A stretch of DNA of 60,194 bases, taken from the NCBI RefSeq assembly GCF_002276045.1, contig NZ_NQMR01000038.1, positions 1 to 60,194 on the forward strand. The letters are read 5' to 3'. The position numbers were made by a program, and so were the translations under genes. Under the pieces are notes generated by a model. It saw only the letters and a program-made list of their open reading frames with translations, ran no database searches and had not been told where the DNA came from. Shown here in pieces: positions 18,956 to 28,477 of this stretch. Source of the stretch: Pseudoalteromonas sp. NBT06-2. GTDB taxonomy: Bacteria; Pseudomonadota; Gammaproteobacteria; Enterobacterales; Alteromonadaceae. Positions within the stretch are counted from its first letter, which is position 1, and each line of letters starts with the position of its first letter.

Positions 18956-21590
18956 CAAACTACCCCAATACACCCGCGAAAAACTATTGGGCGAAGGCGG
19001 CATGGGTAAAGTTTACTTAGCCAAAGATAACCATTTACAACGCCATGTTGCAATTAAAGAATTAACTTACCAAACAAGCAGTCAAGCCAAAAGCGAAATA
19101 GTTAATAATGCATTACAAGAAGCACGTTTATTAGCACGTATTAACCATTCAAATATTATTCAAATTTATAATATTCATGATGAAAAAAATCAAATCTCTT
19201 TAGTCATGGAGTATTTCAAAAGCAAAACGCTTACGCAATTTCAAAATGAAACACATTGCACATTAATACAAAAACTAGCGCTGTTAAGTCAATTGTCAGC
19301 AGGGCTTGCTGCGGCCCATAAAAATGGTGTTATTCATTGTGATTTGAAACCGAGCAATATATTAATTAATAACCAAGGTGAGTTGAAAATTACAGACTTT
19401 GGTATAGCGTGTTTGGCATCGAATGAAAACCATAACAAAGTGATAAAAAAATTAGAAGATGAATCAACTAAACATGATGAATTAAAACATTACGGCTGTT
19501 TGCTTTTTATGTCACCTGAACAAATTAAACAGCAAAAGGTTGATTATCGTAGTGACATATTTTCATTAGGTATTATTGCTTATCAACTTATTGTCGGTAG
19601 TCATCCTTTTGCTAATAATGGAATTGATTGTGAGGCTGCCGATAGAATATGTGAATACACGCCTGAGCATGCTAAAAATTTAATGCTTAATGCACCAACT
19701 GTGTTAACTGACTTATTAATGGAAATGTTAGTTAAACCTATTGAGCAACGCACGCTAACCGCAACAGTAATAGAAAACCGATTAAAGCATATTAAAAAAG
19801 CTTTAATTCAAATGGAACTCAGTGAACAAGTAACCGTATTATTACCTAATAAAGAATTACCAAATAACGTGTCAGCTCAAGCTCAGATAAAGCGAGAGTC
19901 GAAAGGTTTTTATCGTATCTTGAGTCTGTTTTTTTTATGTTTTTTGGTCACATTTTTTATTTTTTTCTACTCACAACAAGTACCACAAACAAAGCAAGTT
20001 GTTATCTTAAAGCCTACATTAGCTGATAGCCCATCAATGGCTGCTATGCAGCAAGATTTAGTTATTTCAGCCATTGAAGATGCACTACGCCAAAGTGTGA
20101 TAAATACCAAAAATATGTATTTAGTATCGCAACGAGAAGTTAACGCCATTGGCAAAGCATATCCCGATAATATGAAAAAACTAAAGCGAGCAGTAGGCGC
20201 GTCAGACATTATTTCAACAACACTTGAATGTGATAATAACCGTTGTAAAGTGAGCTTTTCACGTTTAGTTTCGAATCCTAATAATAGTGAAACATTATCG
20301 GTAAAATCAGAGAAAAATTGGGTTGTACCCATAGAAAAATTTAATGCTATTTATAGTACTAGCCAAAGCCAGTTTGCTTCGTTGTTTCCTGAGCATTCAG
20401 CAGTAAATCAAGCCGGTTTAGTACAGCGACCGATTAATGAAGATGATTATCGTGATTACATAGCGCTTTTCAATGAGATTAGAGGGGAAGGTAATTATAG
20501 TACAGAGAGTTTGTCAAAATTAGAAGATTTATTAACACGTTCACCCTATTTATATGCGGCTTATGGTTTGTATCGTGAAACCGCTTCAAAATTATTTAAA
20601 GATTCACACGACACATTTTATTTAAATCAATTTGAGTTGATTTTACAAAGATCTCCACCTGCATATCGTTACAGTGTTTATGAAGCGATAGAGCGTTTCT
20701 GGTTAGTTTCATACAAAGGTAAAATGGAATTAGCGAAACAGCAAATTATTGAAGCTGAAAATAGAGGAGCTAATGATTTAATTTTATTAGAGCTTAAAGC
20801 CTATATGTTTTTTGTTTTAGGAGACTATAAGAATGCAGTAGAATCATATTCTGGCGCTTTTATACTTCGACCGAGCACGACATTATTAAATAATATTGCA
20901 TTCAGTTATTGGCGTATGGGTGATTTACTCAAAGCTGAAAGCGCCTTAAATCAAATGCTTAAAATTGTTCCAACTAACATACAAGCCAAACGGTTACAGG
21001 CAAATATTTGGCAACTTCAAGGAAAGTTAACTTTAGCAATTTCTGCATATGAAGAAATAGTAACTAAGTTAAATAGTGGAAAAGATTTAACAAATTTAAG
21101 TTTAGCTTATGCATTAAATAAGCAATATGAAAAATCCCTAGAACTAGCAAGAAAAGCTTTAGAACGCAATCCAAAACATCCTTTTAAGTTATTAAACCTA
21201 GCTGATAGTGAAAAGATATCTGGAAATAATAATTTAGCAAACGCTTATTATCAAAAAGTTATTTCTATTTTAGAAAATGAAAATGAGGTTAAATACTTAC
21301 TTGGATTAGCACAAGCATACGCCCAGTTGAATAAAGAAGGATTGGCAATTGATACATTAAAAAAAGCTCAGGAACTTGTGCCAAAAAATGGTGAAGTTTC
21401 GTATACTTCAGCGTTAATTTATAGTTTGTTGAAAGAGAAATCTTCAGCTATTTATCATGTTAAAACTGCTTTAAATAATAATGTAGGTGTTGCTTGGTTT
21501 AACCTTCCTTGGTTTGATTCATTATGCACAAGCCATCAATTTAAACAGTTAATGGAAAAATTTGAAAATACATCTCGATGCGTCAATTGA
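18948..21590 (+). CDS. Membrane Ser/Thr protein kinase with C-terminal TPRs
   Basis: This is a Hanks-type (PknB-like) Ser/Thr kinase. Kinase features: Gly loop GEGGMG at 15-20, Lys37 in the VAIKE motif, catalytic loop HCDLKPSN at 130-137 with Asp132, DFG at 150-152 and a MSPEQ segment near 186. The residue before Asp132 is Cys instead of the usual Arg, so it is a non-RD kinase and may not need activation-loop phosphorylation. A single transmembrane helix spans about 323-345. The extracytoplasmic part begins with a 120-residue globular region and ends with about seven TPR-like repeats (residues 570-860). It overlaps the FHA gene and ends 43 bases before the convergent small secreted protein. 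The layout suggests that an envelope signal sensed by the TPR region is passed through the kinase to the FHA protein. Confidence 0.9.
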   Translation: MDNKLPQYTREKLLGEGGMGKVYLAKDNHLQRHVAIKELTYQTSSQAKSEIVNNALQEARLLARINHSNIIQIYNIHDEKNQISLVMEYFKSKTLTQFQNETHCTLIQKLALLSQLSAGLAAAHKNGVIHCDLKPSNILINNQGELKITDFGIACLASNENHNKVIKKLEDESTKHDELKHYGCLLFMSPEQIKQQKVDYRSDIFSLGIIAYQLIVGSHPFANNGIDCEAADRICEYTPEHAKNLMLNAPTVLTDLLMEMLVKPIEQRTLTATVIENRLKHIKKALIQMELSEQVTVLLPNKELPNNVSAQAQIKRESKGFYRILSLFFLCFLVTFFIFFYSQQVPQTKQVVILKPTLADSPSMAAMQQDLVISAIEDALRQSVINTKNMYLVSQREVNAIGKAYPDNMKKLKRAVGASDIISTTLECDNNRCKVSFSRLVSNPNNSETLSVKSEKNWVVPIEKFNAIYSTSQSQFASLFPEHSAVNQAGLVQRPINEDDYRDYIALFNEIRGEGNYSTESLSKLEDLLTRSPYLYAAYGLYRETASKLFKDSHDTFYLNQFELILQRSPPAYRYSVYEAIERFWLVSYKGKMELAKQQIIEAENRGANDLILLELKAYMFFVLGDYKNAVESYSGAFILRPSTTLLNNIAFSYWRMGDLLKAESALNQMLKIVPTNIQAKRLQANIWQLQGKLTLAISAYEEIVTKLNSGKDLTNLSLAYALNKQYEKSLELARKALERNPKHPFKLLNLADSEKISGNNNLANAYYQKVISILENENEVKYLLGLAQAYAQLNKEGLAIDTLKKAQELVPKNGEVSYTSALIYSLLKEKSSAIYHVKTALNNNVGVAWFNLPWFDSLCTSHQFKQLMEKFENTSRCVN

Positions 21591-21633
21591 AGCTACATAA
21601 TTATAGTTTCATTGATAAGTTTGAGTAAATTTA

Positions 21634-21990
21634 CTAAGTTTGAATTATTCCACCATCATCATCAATTATGCCCTGAGTCAAGACGCCACCTTCTTCTAGA
21701 GTGGCTTCAGCATTATAAATAATGATTAATCGCTCAAAAGTTTCTGGATCTGATTCTGCTAAATTTAATAATCGTTCAAGTTGATCAGGTTTTGAATCAG
21801 CCATTTTTAATAACTGATTTAATAATGCGGCATCATTAAGAGCAATGTCATTTAATTGTTCCACTAATACAGGATTAGATTCTGCAATTGTAATTAACAT
21901 CTCTGTTGAATTAGCTGCATTTACACTAGGTAAATACACACTGCCAGTTAAAGCGATTGATAAAGATAAAACCTTTAAATAGGTGTTCAT
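21634..21990 (-). CDS. Small secreted helical-repeat protein
   Basis: A 118-residue protein that I do not recognise. Residues 1-25 form a clear signal peptide ending in VNAA. The mature part is made of about four degenerate helical repeats of 14-15 residues with a pattern like LLxLAExxPxxLExLL (for example at 33-46, 47-61, 62-75 and 76-89). It is followed by an acidic, Gly-rich tail. It is convergent with the kinase gene, whose TPR domain lies on the same side of the membrane. It may be a periplasmic partner or substrate, which is inference. It could equally be a free-standing small alpha-solenoid. Confidence 0.6.
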   Translation of the reverse strand: MNTYLKVLSLSIALTGSVYLPSVNAANSTEMLITIAESNPVLVEQLNDIALNDAALLNQLLKMADSKPDQLERLLNLAESDPETFERLIIIYNAEATLEEGGVLTQGIIDDDGGIIQT

Positions 21991-22539
21991 TATTTGTCCT
22001 GTTCAATTACTGTGATACTCCCAGTGAGTTCACTTTCAAATCGAACAGGAATTTAAAGGTTTGGCTTACCTCAAACCATGACAATCAATTACAGCCTACT
22101 TTAAACTTATCTTTAACGTGTGTTTCTCAATTTTAGTTTATTTAAATAACTCTTTTAAAACAGTTATTTGAAAACTTTATTGGCTTGTTTTAAATCTTGT
22201 TTTAAATAAGGGAGTACATTGATTTTTTGTAACTAAATGTCATTTTTAGTATAAAATCGAGATTTAAAAATTCAGTAATATTATCAATATCAAACCGATT
22301 GTAATACCGTGTAATGTTCTTTTGCTGCTAATTGTGAAATATTTGAACCAAGGCTGACAGATCGATTGAGATTATTCTTTTTTTGAGTGTTTTCACTTAA
22401 CTAAAAGGGTAATAATACCAATTGTATTAATTAAATGATCATGTATTTATTTGAATTGGTATAACCATAGCGATACTTAAAGCCACATATATGTTTAATA
22501 GCAACCCAATAAGCTTTCTAAAAGATTAGGATTTTCACC
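21991..22539. other. Intergenic region with short family B repeat
   Basis: No gene is seen. The 549 bases hold promoters for the divergent neighbours and one internally deleted family B element at about 22408-22470. Several T-runs and imperfect AT palindromes occur around 22140-22220; none is a convincing terminator. Confidence 0.4.
22408..22470 (+). repeat. Family B repeat, internally deleted copy
   Basis: TAATACCAATTGTATTAATT and, about 25 bases on, GAATTGGTATAACCAT are the two ends of the 59934-60093 element without its middle. TACCAATT and AATTGGTA form the terminal inverted repeat. This shows that the ends alone can persist or move. Confidence 0.65.
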
Positions 22540-23610
22540 ATGCAAATAGATTTTCATTATGCGACTACATGGGTTGTTGCTAGAGCCGCAGGCTTTAATG
22601 CCAATGATGCAAATATAATCGCGTATGCCAGTCAATATGTTGACGATGCAATCAATTCGGGTCATATTAAATTTACCAATGGTGCTTCATACGAAAGAGC
22701 TTCAACAGCTCACGGCAGGCTAGACTATAAAAATGTAGAAGAACTAAAAAATATGCAGGTGTGGTTGCCTTTTCACTTTTTACCAGGCAATGGTGGGCTA
22801 CCTGCAGGACAAAATCCCAAAGGCAGTTTTATTCAAAAGCTAGTATGTACACCTGGTTCTTATATTGCCCATGACATGGTCGCAGAATGTATTAACGATA
22901 AGCACCGACCTCATGCATTGCACCGTTTAGGTATTACATCTCATGTTTTTGTAGATACATGGGGCCATCAAGGGTTTGCGGGTGTGAAACACCACATAAA
23001 TGATGCTAATGATCTTAAAAGTATGAACGATCATCCTATTGAAAGTTTGATTGCAGAGATATCGGGATTTTTTAGTGATTTGTCACAAGGATGTACGTTA
23101 TCTCAAGGCCATGTCCAAGCACTGTCAAACTCTGCGTTACCTTATGAATCGTGGAGCTATGTTAATGGCCTAGGTGAAGTTGTAAAAAGAAATAATCCTG
23201 TGGATTTTGTTAGCGCAGCTGATGAACTTTGTAAAGTGTATCAGCGCTTTATAGCACACGACACAGCAGCCGAAGTCCATGGTTTAAGTAACCCGCTTAG
23301 AGAAGCAATCTCTGCCTGTTTTCGCCAATTTGAAAACGCCAACTGTGAACAAAGACATCAAGGTTGGTTAAGTGCCATCGCAGATGATTTTTTTGGTTTA
23401 GGGACAGGCGTTGCTACTTATATTCCAAAGGGAGAAGGATCATGGAAACACCAAGCTTTAGGCACCACTCGCGCGATAGGAGATGATGAGTATATCTTAA
23501 CACCTGATTTTATGAACTCAAACTGGAAATATTTCCACGATGCCGCCAAAAAACACCGACTTGCTATTATCGACGATATTTTGCCTAGGTATGGAATTTG
23601 TGTTGCTTGA
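22540..23610 (+). CDS. DUF6765-family protein
   Basis: A 356-residue protein that I assign to the DUF6765 family from its opening (DFHYATTWVVARAAGF) and the histidine-rich core. Conserved-looking metal-ligand candidates are His6, the HDM near residue 112, and H-V-F-x-D-x-W-G-H near 140-148. The His/Asp pattern and all-alpha character recall zinc-dependent phospholipase C or HD-like hydrolases, so a metal-dependent hydrolase is possible. That is inference. There is no signal peptide or transmembrane helix. It is a single gene on the plus strand; the ribosome binding site AGGATTTTCACC is moderate. No operon partner is seen. Confidence 0.65.
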   Translation: MQIDFHYATTWVVARAAGFNANDANIIAYASQYVDDAINSGHIKFTNGASYERASTAHGRLDYKNVEELKNMQVWLPFHFLPGNGGLPAGQNPKGSFIQKLVCTPGSYIAHDMVAECINDKHRPHALHRLGITSHVFVDTWGHQGFAGVKHHINDANDLKSMNDHPIESLIAEISGFFSDLSQGCTLSQGHVQALSNSALPYESWSYVNGLGEVVKRNNPVDFVSAADELCKVYQRFIAHDTAAEVHGLSNPLREAISACFRQFENANCEQRHQGWLSAIADDFFGLGTGVATYIPKGEGSWKHQALGTTRAIGDDEYILTPDFMNSNWKYFHDAAKKHRLAIIDDILPRYGICVA

Positions 23611-23632
23611 GTCGAGTAGTCAGATACTCTTT

Positions 23633-23743
23633 AATATATATCCGTGTTACTTGTAAATGCAGGCTCAGAGCTTGGGTAGGATGCGAGTACAAGGCATGAT
23701 TTGTAATTCATAGATTATTTCCTGATGATCAATCATAACGCCG
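23633..23743 (-). repeat. Family C repeat fragment
   Basis: This 110-base stretch is the reverse complement, with mismatches, of the right part of the element at 43623-43898. Shared landmarks include AAATGCAGG, CAGAGCTTGGGTAGGA, GAGTACAAGGCATGAT and CCTGATGATCAATCATAACG. It is truncated after 23743. Confidence 0.65.
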
Positions 23744-23869
23744 GTACTCAGAATGTAGTCAATTAAAAATTAATTTAAATAAAAGTATAGGGAATAAACT
23801 CAATGCAATTCGTATTGTAGAACTAACCAAATCGTAGTCTAATCAAGATTACGACTTGATTTAATTCAT

Positions 23870-24040
23870 TCGTCTAATTATGCTAATACGAATAAATAAT
23901 TACTCAATTTAAATGAACTAAAGATTCCAGTAACATCGTTGCTTTCAATCCTAATAGCTTGCTATTGCTCAATCAAGCGCCTTGTAGTTGAAAATTTATC
24001 CTTATTAAAATTTGATCACTAACTTACTCGTATTGGTATT
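23870..24040 (-). repeat. Family B palindromic repeat, copy 2
   Basis: This contains GTTGCTTTCAATCCTAATAG, CTCAATCAAGCGCCTTG and GTTGAAAATTTATCC, and ends in ACTCGTATTGGTATTA at 24040. It is the reverse complement of the copy at 59934-60093. The end abuts the stop codon (24042-24044) of the next minus-strand gene, so the element sits directly after that gene and may supply its 3-prime mRNA structure. Confidence 0.7.
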
Positions 24041-24041
24041 A

Positions 24042-25073
24042 CTAAATTTTATTTTTAATAAATGACAGTATGGCATCTTTCTCTTTGCCTTCTTCTTGCT
24101 TCAATAAATCAAAAATTTTACTTTCTTCTTGTTTTTTTATTGCATCAAAGTCTGGTTTAAAAGGTGTGCCATCAAAGTATTTTGCACTTGTGCCTTCACC
24201 TTCAGGTGAACCATGATCTGCATCGATTGATTCGCGCCATAGCCAAGCGTGTCTAGCCCATTCTTCTTGATCTACCAGCTGAGGGGCTGTGAACCATACA
24301 TTCCATGAAAGTACATTTTCCTTTTGTAACATGTTGCCAGATCCCAAGTTGAAAATATCCATAATAAGTTGATTAAATTTATCGACCTCGGGATAACCAG
24401 TTTTGATAATCGAGCCAATTTGTACTTTTAAGTGGCCAACAGACCATGCTTCGTCTTCATGCTTAGCAAAATCAGGAATATCAAAATCTTTGCTTTGCCC
24501 TTTGACTAGCGGAAATATAGGTTGCTCTGGCTCTTTAACTAAACTTGTTGTGATAGTGATGGCTTGCGATTTTTTTGAAGGGAAAGGACGGCCGCTATTT
24601 TCAAATTTTTCCCATAACTTTTTAACGATGAAGTTTTGTTTAGCACTTGGGCTGAACCATACTTTACCAACAACGCCCATCTCTGCTGCGAGTTCGCGAT
24701 TGTCTTCGTTAACCCAACCTCTGGTGCCAGTAACTGTCACTTCTACATTCAAAGTTCCTAAAGTAGGAGAGGTTACACCTTGTTGAGGGCATATAATTGA
24801 ATATACTCTGCCTGTATCTGTGTAGCCAAGTCTTGAAATGTCAGGTGCAAACATTTGATAACAGCGTTTAGGATCGGCGTTGCCCATTTGTGTTTCCCAA
24901 CTAAACTCAGGCCACTTAACTGCTTGCTGACGTTGGAGTCTATCAATATTGAACATGTTATCAGGCATCGGTAATGATGTTAGATCAGGATCTGGGTAGG
25001 CAAATACAGGGCTTGATTGTTCAAATCCACCGACCCATCCAGGTGCACGTTCTAACTTAGGCCTATTTTTCAT
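24042..25073 (-). CDS. Unknown protein, 343 residues
   Basis: I do not recognise this family. The protein is soluble, Trp-rich and Pro-rich, with no signal peptide or transmembrane segment. The N-terminal third is Pro/Asp-rich (PDPDLTSLPMPDN near 28-40); a beta-rich middle contains VEVTVTGTRGWVN, and a charged, helical Lys/Glu-rich C-terminal 50 residues may form a coiled coil. It is a single gene, with 213 bases before the next gene upstream (a terminator separates them). A family B repeat follows its stop immediately. Length and codon use look like a genuine gene. Confidence 0.6.
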   Translation of the reverse strand: MKNRPKLERAPGWVGGFEQSSPVFAYPDPDLTSLPMPDNMFNIDRLQRQQAVKWPEFSWETQMGNADPKRCYQMFAPDISRLGYTDTGRVYSIICPQQGVTSPTLGTLNVEVTVTGTRGWVNEDNRELAAEMGVVGKVWFSPSAKQNFIVKKLWEKFENSGRPFPSKKSQAITITTSLVKEPEQPIFPLVKGQSKDFDIPDFAKHEDEAWSVGHLKVQIGSIIKTGYPEVDKFNQLIMDIFNLGSGNMLQKENVLSWNVWFTAPQLVDQEEWARHAWLWRESIDADHGSPEGEGTSAKYFDGTPFKPDFDAIKKQEESKIFDLLKQEEGKEKDAILSFIKNKI

Positions 25074-25241
25074 TATACTTTCCTTTTTATAATCGTTTAG
25101 AGCAAAGCTCTATGGGGATGTAAAAACAAATTTAATTGCTTTTAAATAACGTAACTTAAAAGGATATTGAAAACATTGTAACTTCATTGTGAAGATGATT
25201 GATGTAAGGCAATGAGAGGTAAGTGGATGAAAAATCAGTTT

Positions 25242-25280
25242 AAAAAATGACATTAGTGAAGGTTAACTCCACTAATGTCA
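25242..25280 (-). terminator. Terminator of the biosynthetic operon
   Basis: TGACATTAGTG at 25248-25258 and its inverted copy CACTAATGTCA at 25270-25280 form a perfect 11-bp stem. On the minus strand it is followed by six T residues (25242-25247). It lies 9 bases after the stop of the acyl-CoA dehydrogenase gene and marks the end of the 16-gene operon. Confidence 0.85.
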
Positions 25281-25288
25281 TAAAACGT

Positions 25289-27163
25289 TTAAGGTAAAAA
25301 TGTTGTGATATCTGCATCTACCGCACTTTCATCTGCTAGGGCGATGATGTCTGCTGTGCTAAATACATTTGGCAAAATATTATTAATATAAAACTGTGCC
25401 GAGGTGATTTTTCCTTGGTAGAAGTCTAATTCACTTTGGTTTGTATCAGTTTTCATGGCTACTATTGTTTCCATTTCTCTATTGGCAACAATAGCGCCAT
25501 CAATTAATAACCAAGATACGGTGACTTCTGCCATCATTTGTAAAAAACGGGTTGCTACGGCAAAGCTCAGTTCCATTTTTTGTACTTTTATCCAGCTGCC
25601 CATTAATTGATGAGTTTGCGTTAAACTTGTTAGTGCTTTTTCTAACATGATTATTGATTTCTCAAACTTAGAGTCATGTTTGTTTTGTTCGATAAATGTC
25701 ATTACGTTTTGCTCAAATAAAGCTAATAATTTTGAGTGGCGACCCATAGCGAGTTTATCTCTGAATAAATCGGCCGATTGCACAAAGTTAGTGCCTTCCC
25801 ATAAAGAGAGCACTTTAATATCTCTGGCGTATTGTTCAACAGGATGATCTTTAACATACCCATGGCCGCCATAAACTTGAATAGCCAGTTCGGTAATTCG
25901 AAATGCTTGATCTGAGGTATAGGCTTTAACAATGGGTGTCAGTAAGTTTACTAATGATTGGTGCTGATATAATTGGGCTTCACTTTGTTCAGCGGTGATC
26001 AGGTCATTTTGACGTTTAATTTCGATATTGGTGGTCATGCTTTGATGAAAACACAGCTTTACTATCAGTGCACGGCAACCTTCAACCTTACTTTTCATTT
26101 CAAGCAGCATACGTTTTACATCAACGTGAGCAATAATCGGCACTCGTTTCGCTTTTGGATTAAAAGACTGTTTAAAATCGGTACCTTGAATGCGCTCTTT
26201 GGCATATTCAGCAGCATTTAAATATGCACTTGATGCCATGCCTAACGCATATATACCTGTCGCGATTCGGGCTAGGTTCATCATGGTCATTAATTGGCGC
26301 AAACCCACGTTTTCACGTTCTCCTAATAAATAACCATAACAAGGTGAGTCAGCACCAAAAGTTAAGTGGCTAGTGGCACAGCCATTGAGGCCCATTTTGT
26401 TTTCTAATCGTAAGCACTTTACGCCATTATCTTGTTGATCAAAGTCTAATTTTGGCACCACAAAACATGATAAACCAACCGTACCAGAACGTGCACCTTC
26501 AACGCGGGCAAGCACAATATAAGTGATATTTTCAGTTAATTGGTGCATGCCAGCGGAGATGAATATTTTTTCTCCGGTTATTTGGTAGCGACCATCAGTT
26601 TGTTTTATGGCTTTTGTACGACAATTGCCGACATCGCTGCCAGCATCGGGTTCGGTCATGCATAAACAGGCTCCCCATTCATTAGCTGCAAGTTTTTGAC
26701 AAAATAAATCTTTAAGTTGTTGGGTACCAAATTTATCAATTAAATATAAGGCTGGGCTGCAAAAGCCTGAATAAATCATAAATGCCGGGTTGGCACCCAT
26801 AAATAATTCATTAATCACTTGCGCTAAAATGTAGGGCGCACCTAAACCATTATATTGTTCGGGTGCACCTAAACGACCCCATTGGGCAGATATAAAATCA
26901 TCCCACAATGCTTCAAATCCTTGCGGTAGTTGTATTTTACCGTCAGGCATTAGCTTACAGCCATCTCTGTCAGATGATTGATATAATGGGCCTAATTTTT
27001 GATAACAAAATTTGTGGGCGTGATCTATTAAGTGGTTACAAAAACTTTGATCAAATTCAGGATAGATCTCTGAGTCAAGAATGTTGTCTTGCACTTTAAA
27101 TTGTTGCCACAATAAAAACATGTGGTCGCGTAAATCAACGCGATAAGCATTATTTGATGTCAT
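25289..27163 (-). CDS. Acyl-CoA dehydrogenase, long form
   Basis: This FAD-dependent enzyme would introduce an alpha-beta double bond into an acyl thioester. The 624 residues contain the N-terminal, central and C-terminal ACAD domains plus an extra C-terminal helical domain, as in the DmdC/AidB-like long forms. Visible family motifs are MTEPDAGSDVG, YGGHGY and a LWEGTN block with the usual Glu of long forms. It is the last gene of the operon, 21 bases after the outer-membrane barrel gene, and is followed by the strong terminator. It may act on the pathway product or precursor; alternatively it is a housekeeping beta-oxidation enzyme that has joined the operon. Confidence 0.88.
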   Translation of the reverse strand: MTSNNAYRVDLRDHMFLLWQQFKVQDNILDSEIYPEFDQSFCNHLIDHAHKFCYQKLGPLYQSSDRDGCKLMPDGKIQLPQGFEALWDDFISAQWGRLGAPEQYNGLGAPYILAQVINELFMGANPAFMIYSGFCSPALYLIDKFGTQQLKDLFCQKLAANEWGACLCMTEPDAGSDVGNCRTKAIKQTDGRYQITGEKIFISAGMHQLTENITYIVLARVEGARSGTVGLSCFVVPKLDFDQQDNGVKCLRLENKMGLNGCATSHLTFGADSPCYGYLLGERENVGLRQLMTMMNLARIATGIYALGMASSAYLNAAEYAKERIQGTDFKQSFNPKAKRVPIIAHVDVKRMLLEMKSKVEGCRALIVKLCFHQSMTTNIEIKRQNDLITAEQSEAQLYQHQSLVNLLTPIVKAYTSDQAFRITELAIQVYGGHGYVKDHPVEQYARDIKVLSLWEGTNFVQSADLFRDKLAMGRHSKLLALFEQNVMTFIEQNKHDSKFEKSIIMLEKALTSLTQTHQLMGSWIKVQKMELSFAVATRFLQMMAEVTVSWLLIDGAIVANREMETIVAMKTDTNQSELDFYQGKITSAQFYINNILPNVFSTADIIALADESAVDADITTFLP

Positions 27164-27184
27164 GTTTAACTCTTTATTATTGTT

Positions 27185-28477
27185 TTAAAATGCCCAGTTA
27201 AATACCAGTCGTATACTGTGTTGATTAGGGTTTAGACCATATTCGCAATTACTACAGCCATTGAATAATTCAAATTGCAATCGACTGGTAAGGTGGTTAT
27301 TCCATGATTTAAGTAACTCCAGTCGATGTAATTGGCTGTTATCATCTAGATTAAGCTGCATGCTTTGTCTATATTGCCAAAGTGAATTTGAAAGTGGGGT
27401 GGCAAACATTAAATATAAGTAGTTCTGCCTAAGCTGCCCCTGATTTAAGCTATTTAATGCTGCCGATAAATAATTATAATCTTGTGTATTTGCTTGGTTA
27501 TTAATCACTGCTTGATAAGCAGTTGTACTTTTATTTGATATTTCAGTCCATTCATCACGGGTAAAACCGTGTTTGGTATTTAAGTATTCTAATCTGAAAT
27601 TATGACCCGAAGTTAATGTGTATCCTGCACCTACTAAGTATTTTTGTCTTTGTTCTGACTTATCTTGAATTAGCCCTGTATCATCAAGTAATACCTGTGC
27701 TTGTTGCTCTCTTTGATGCAATAAACTCCATTCAAAGCGTACGGTGATATCATCATTTATTAATTTATTGTAACTGGCAGCGTAATTGAGATTTTGATTG
27801 GGTTGTTTATGAAATAACATCGAAAAATCATGGCTACCTTGAAAACCTAAACGGGCAATATATTGTTGTTTATGATTTTTATCTTCAGTTGTCACATAGT
27901 CTGCAACCACTAAATGATAAAACCAATTGTTTTTACTGTATTTTATAGTCGCCATATCCCAACCTTTTTGTTGATTAATGTCGTCTAAATCAATGTAAGG
28001 TCGGTCTCTATAGGGTTTTAGTAAATTAGTTAAATTCCAATTAAAACCGGTACTCCATTGAGTTTTTATACGTCCGAATTGCCATTGCAATGCATAATCA
28101 TCACTGGTCCAATTAATATAGGCCTCTAATACTGTGGTATCAGTTTCACTTAGACTATCAGTATGCTGGTATTGCGCTATGGTACGTGCTCTGGCTTGAA
28201 AGTTACTTTGCCATTGCGTTTTAACTTGCCAATCAATCACTGCGAGTTGTTTGTTTTGGTTAAACTCAATTAATCCTGGGTTAAAGCTTTGTTTATCATT
28301 GGTTTTGTTATTTTGAACATAAGTTTGTATTACTGTTTTATGCTCATATTGCTTTGGTGCTGTTTTTTGACTATCTGTAAAAGGGTCGTCAGGAATATAG
28401 GTTTGCGCCCATGTTTGAGCGCTTAAAGTACTTACAGTAATGAAGTAATAACAAAAGGATAAACTATTTTTGTTCAT
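27185..28477 (-). CDS. Outer-membrane beta-barrel protein
   Basis: A 430-residue protein with a signal peptide (about residues 1-24, ending in WAQ). It has alternating polar/aromatic strands throughout and a terminal Phe (VFNWAF), typical of outer-membrane barrels. Many Trp and Tyr residues sit at expected girdle positions. I see no TonB box or plug, so it is porin-like. It overlaps the upstream LolA-like gene by 4 bases. In context it is the probable outer-membrane acceptor or pore for the operon product, alongside the ABC exporter and LolA-like carrier. This role is inferred from neighbours. Confidence 0.7.
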   Translation of the reverse strand: MNKNSLSFCYYFITVSTLSAQTWAQTYIPDDPFTDSQKTAPKQYEHKTVIQTYVQNNKTNDKQSFNPGLIEFNQNKQLAVIDWQVKTQWQSNFQARARTIAQYQHTDSLSETDTTVLEAYINWTSDDYALQWQFGRIKTQWSTGFNWNLTNLLKPYRDRPYIDLDDINQQKGWDMATIKYSKNNWFYHLVVADYVTTEDKNHKQQYIARLGFQGSHDFSMLFHKQPNQNLNYAASYNKLINDDITVRFEWSLLHQREQQAQVLLDDTGLIQDKSEQRQKYLVGAGYTLTSGHNFRLEYLNTKHGFTRDEWTEISNKSTTAYQAVINNQANTQDYNYLSAALNSLNQGQLRQNYLYLMFATPLSNSLWQYRQSMQLNLDDNSQLHRLELLKSWNNHLTSRLQFELFNGCSNCEYGLNPNQHSIRLVFNWAF

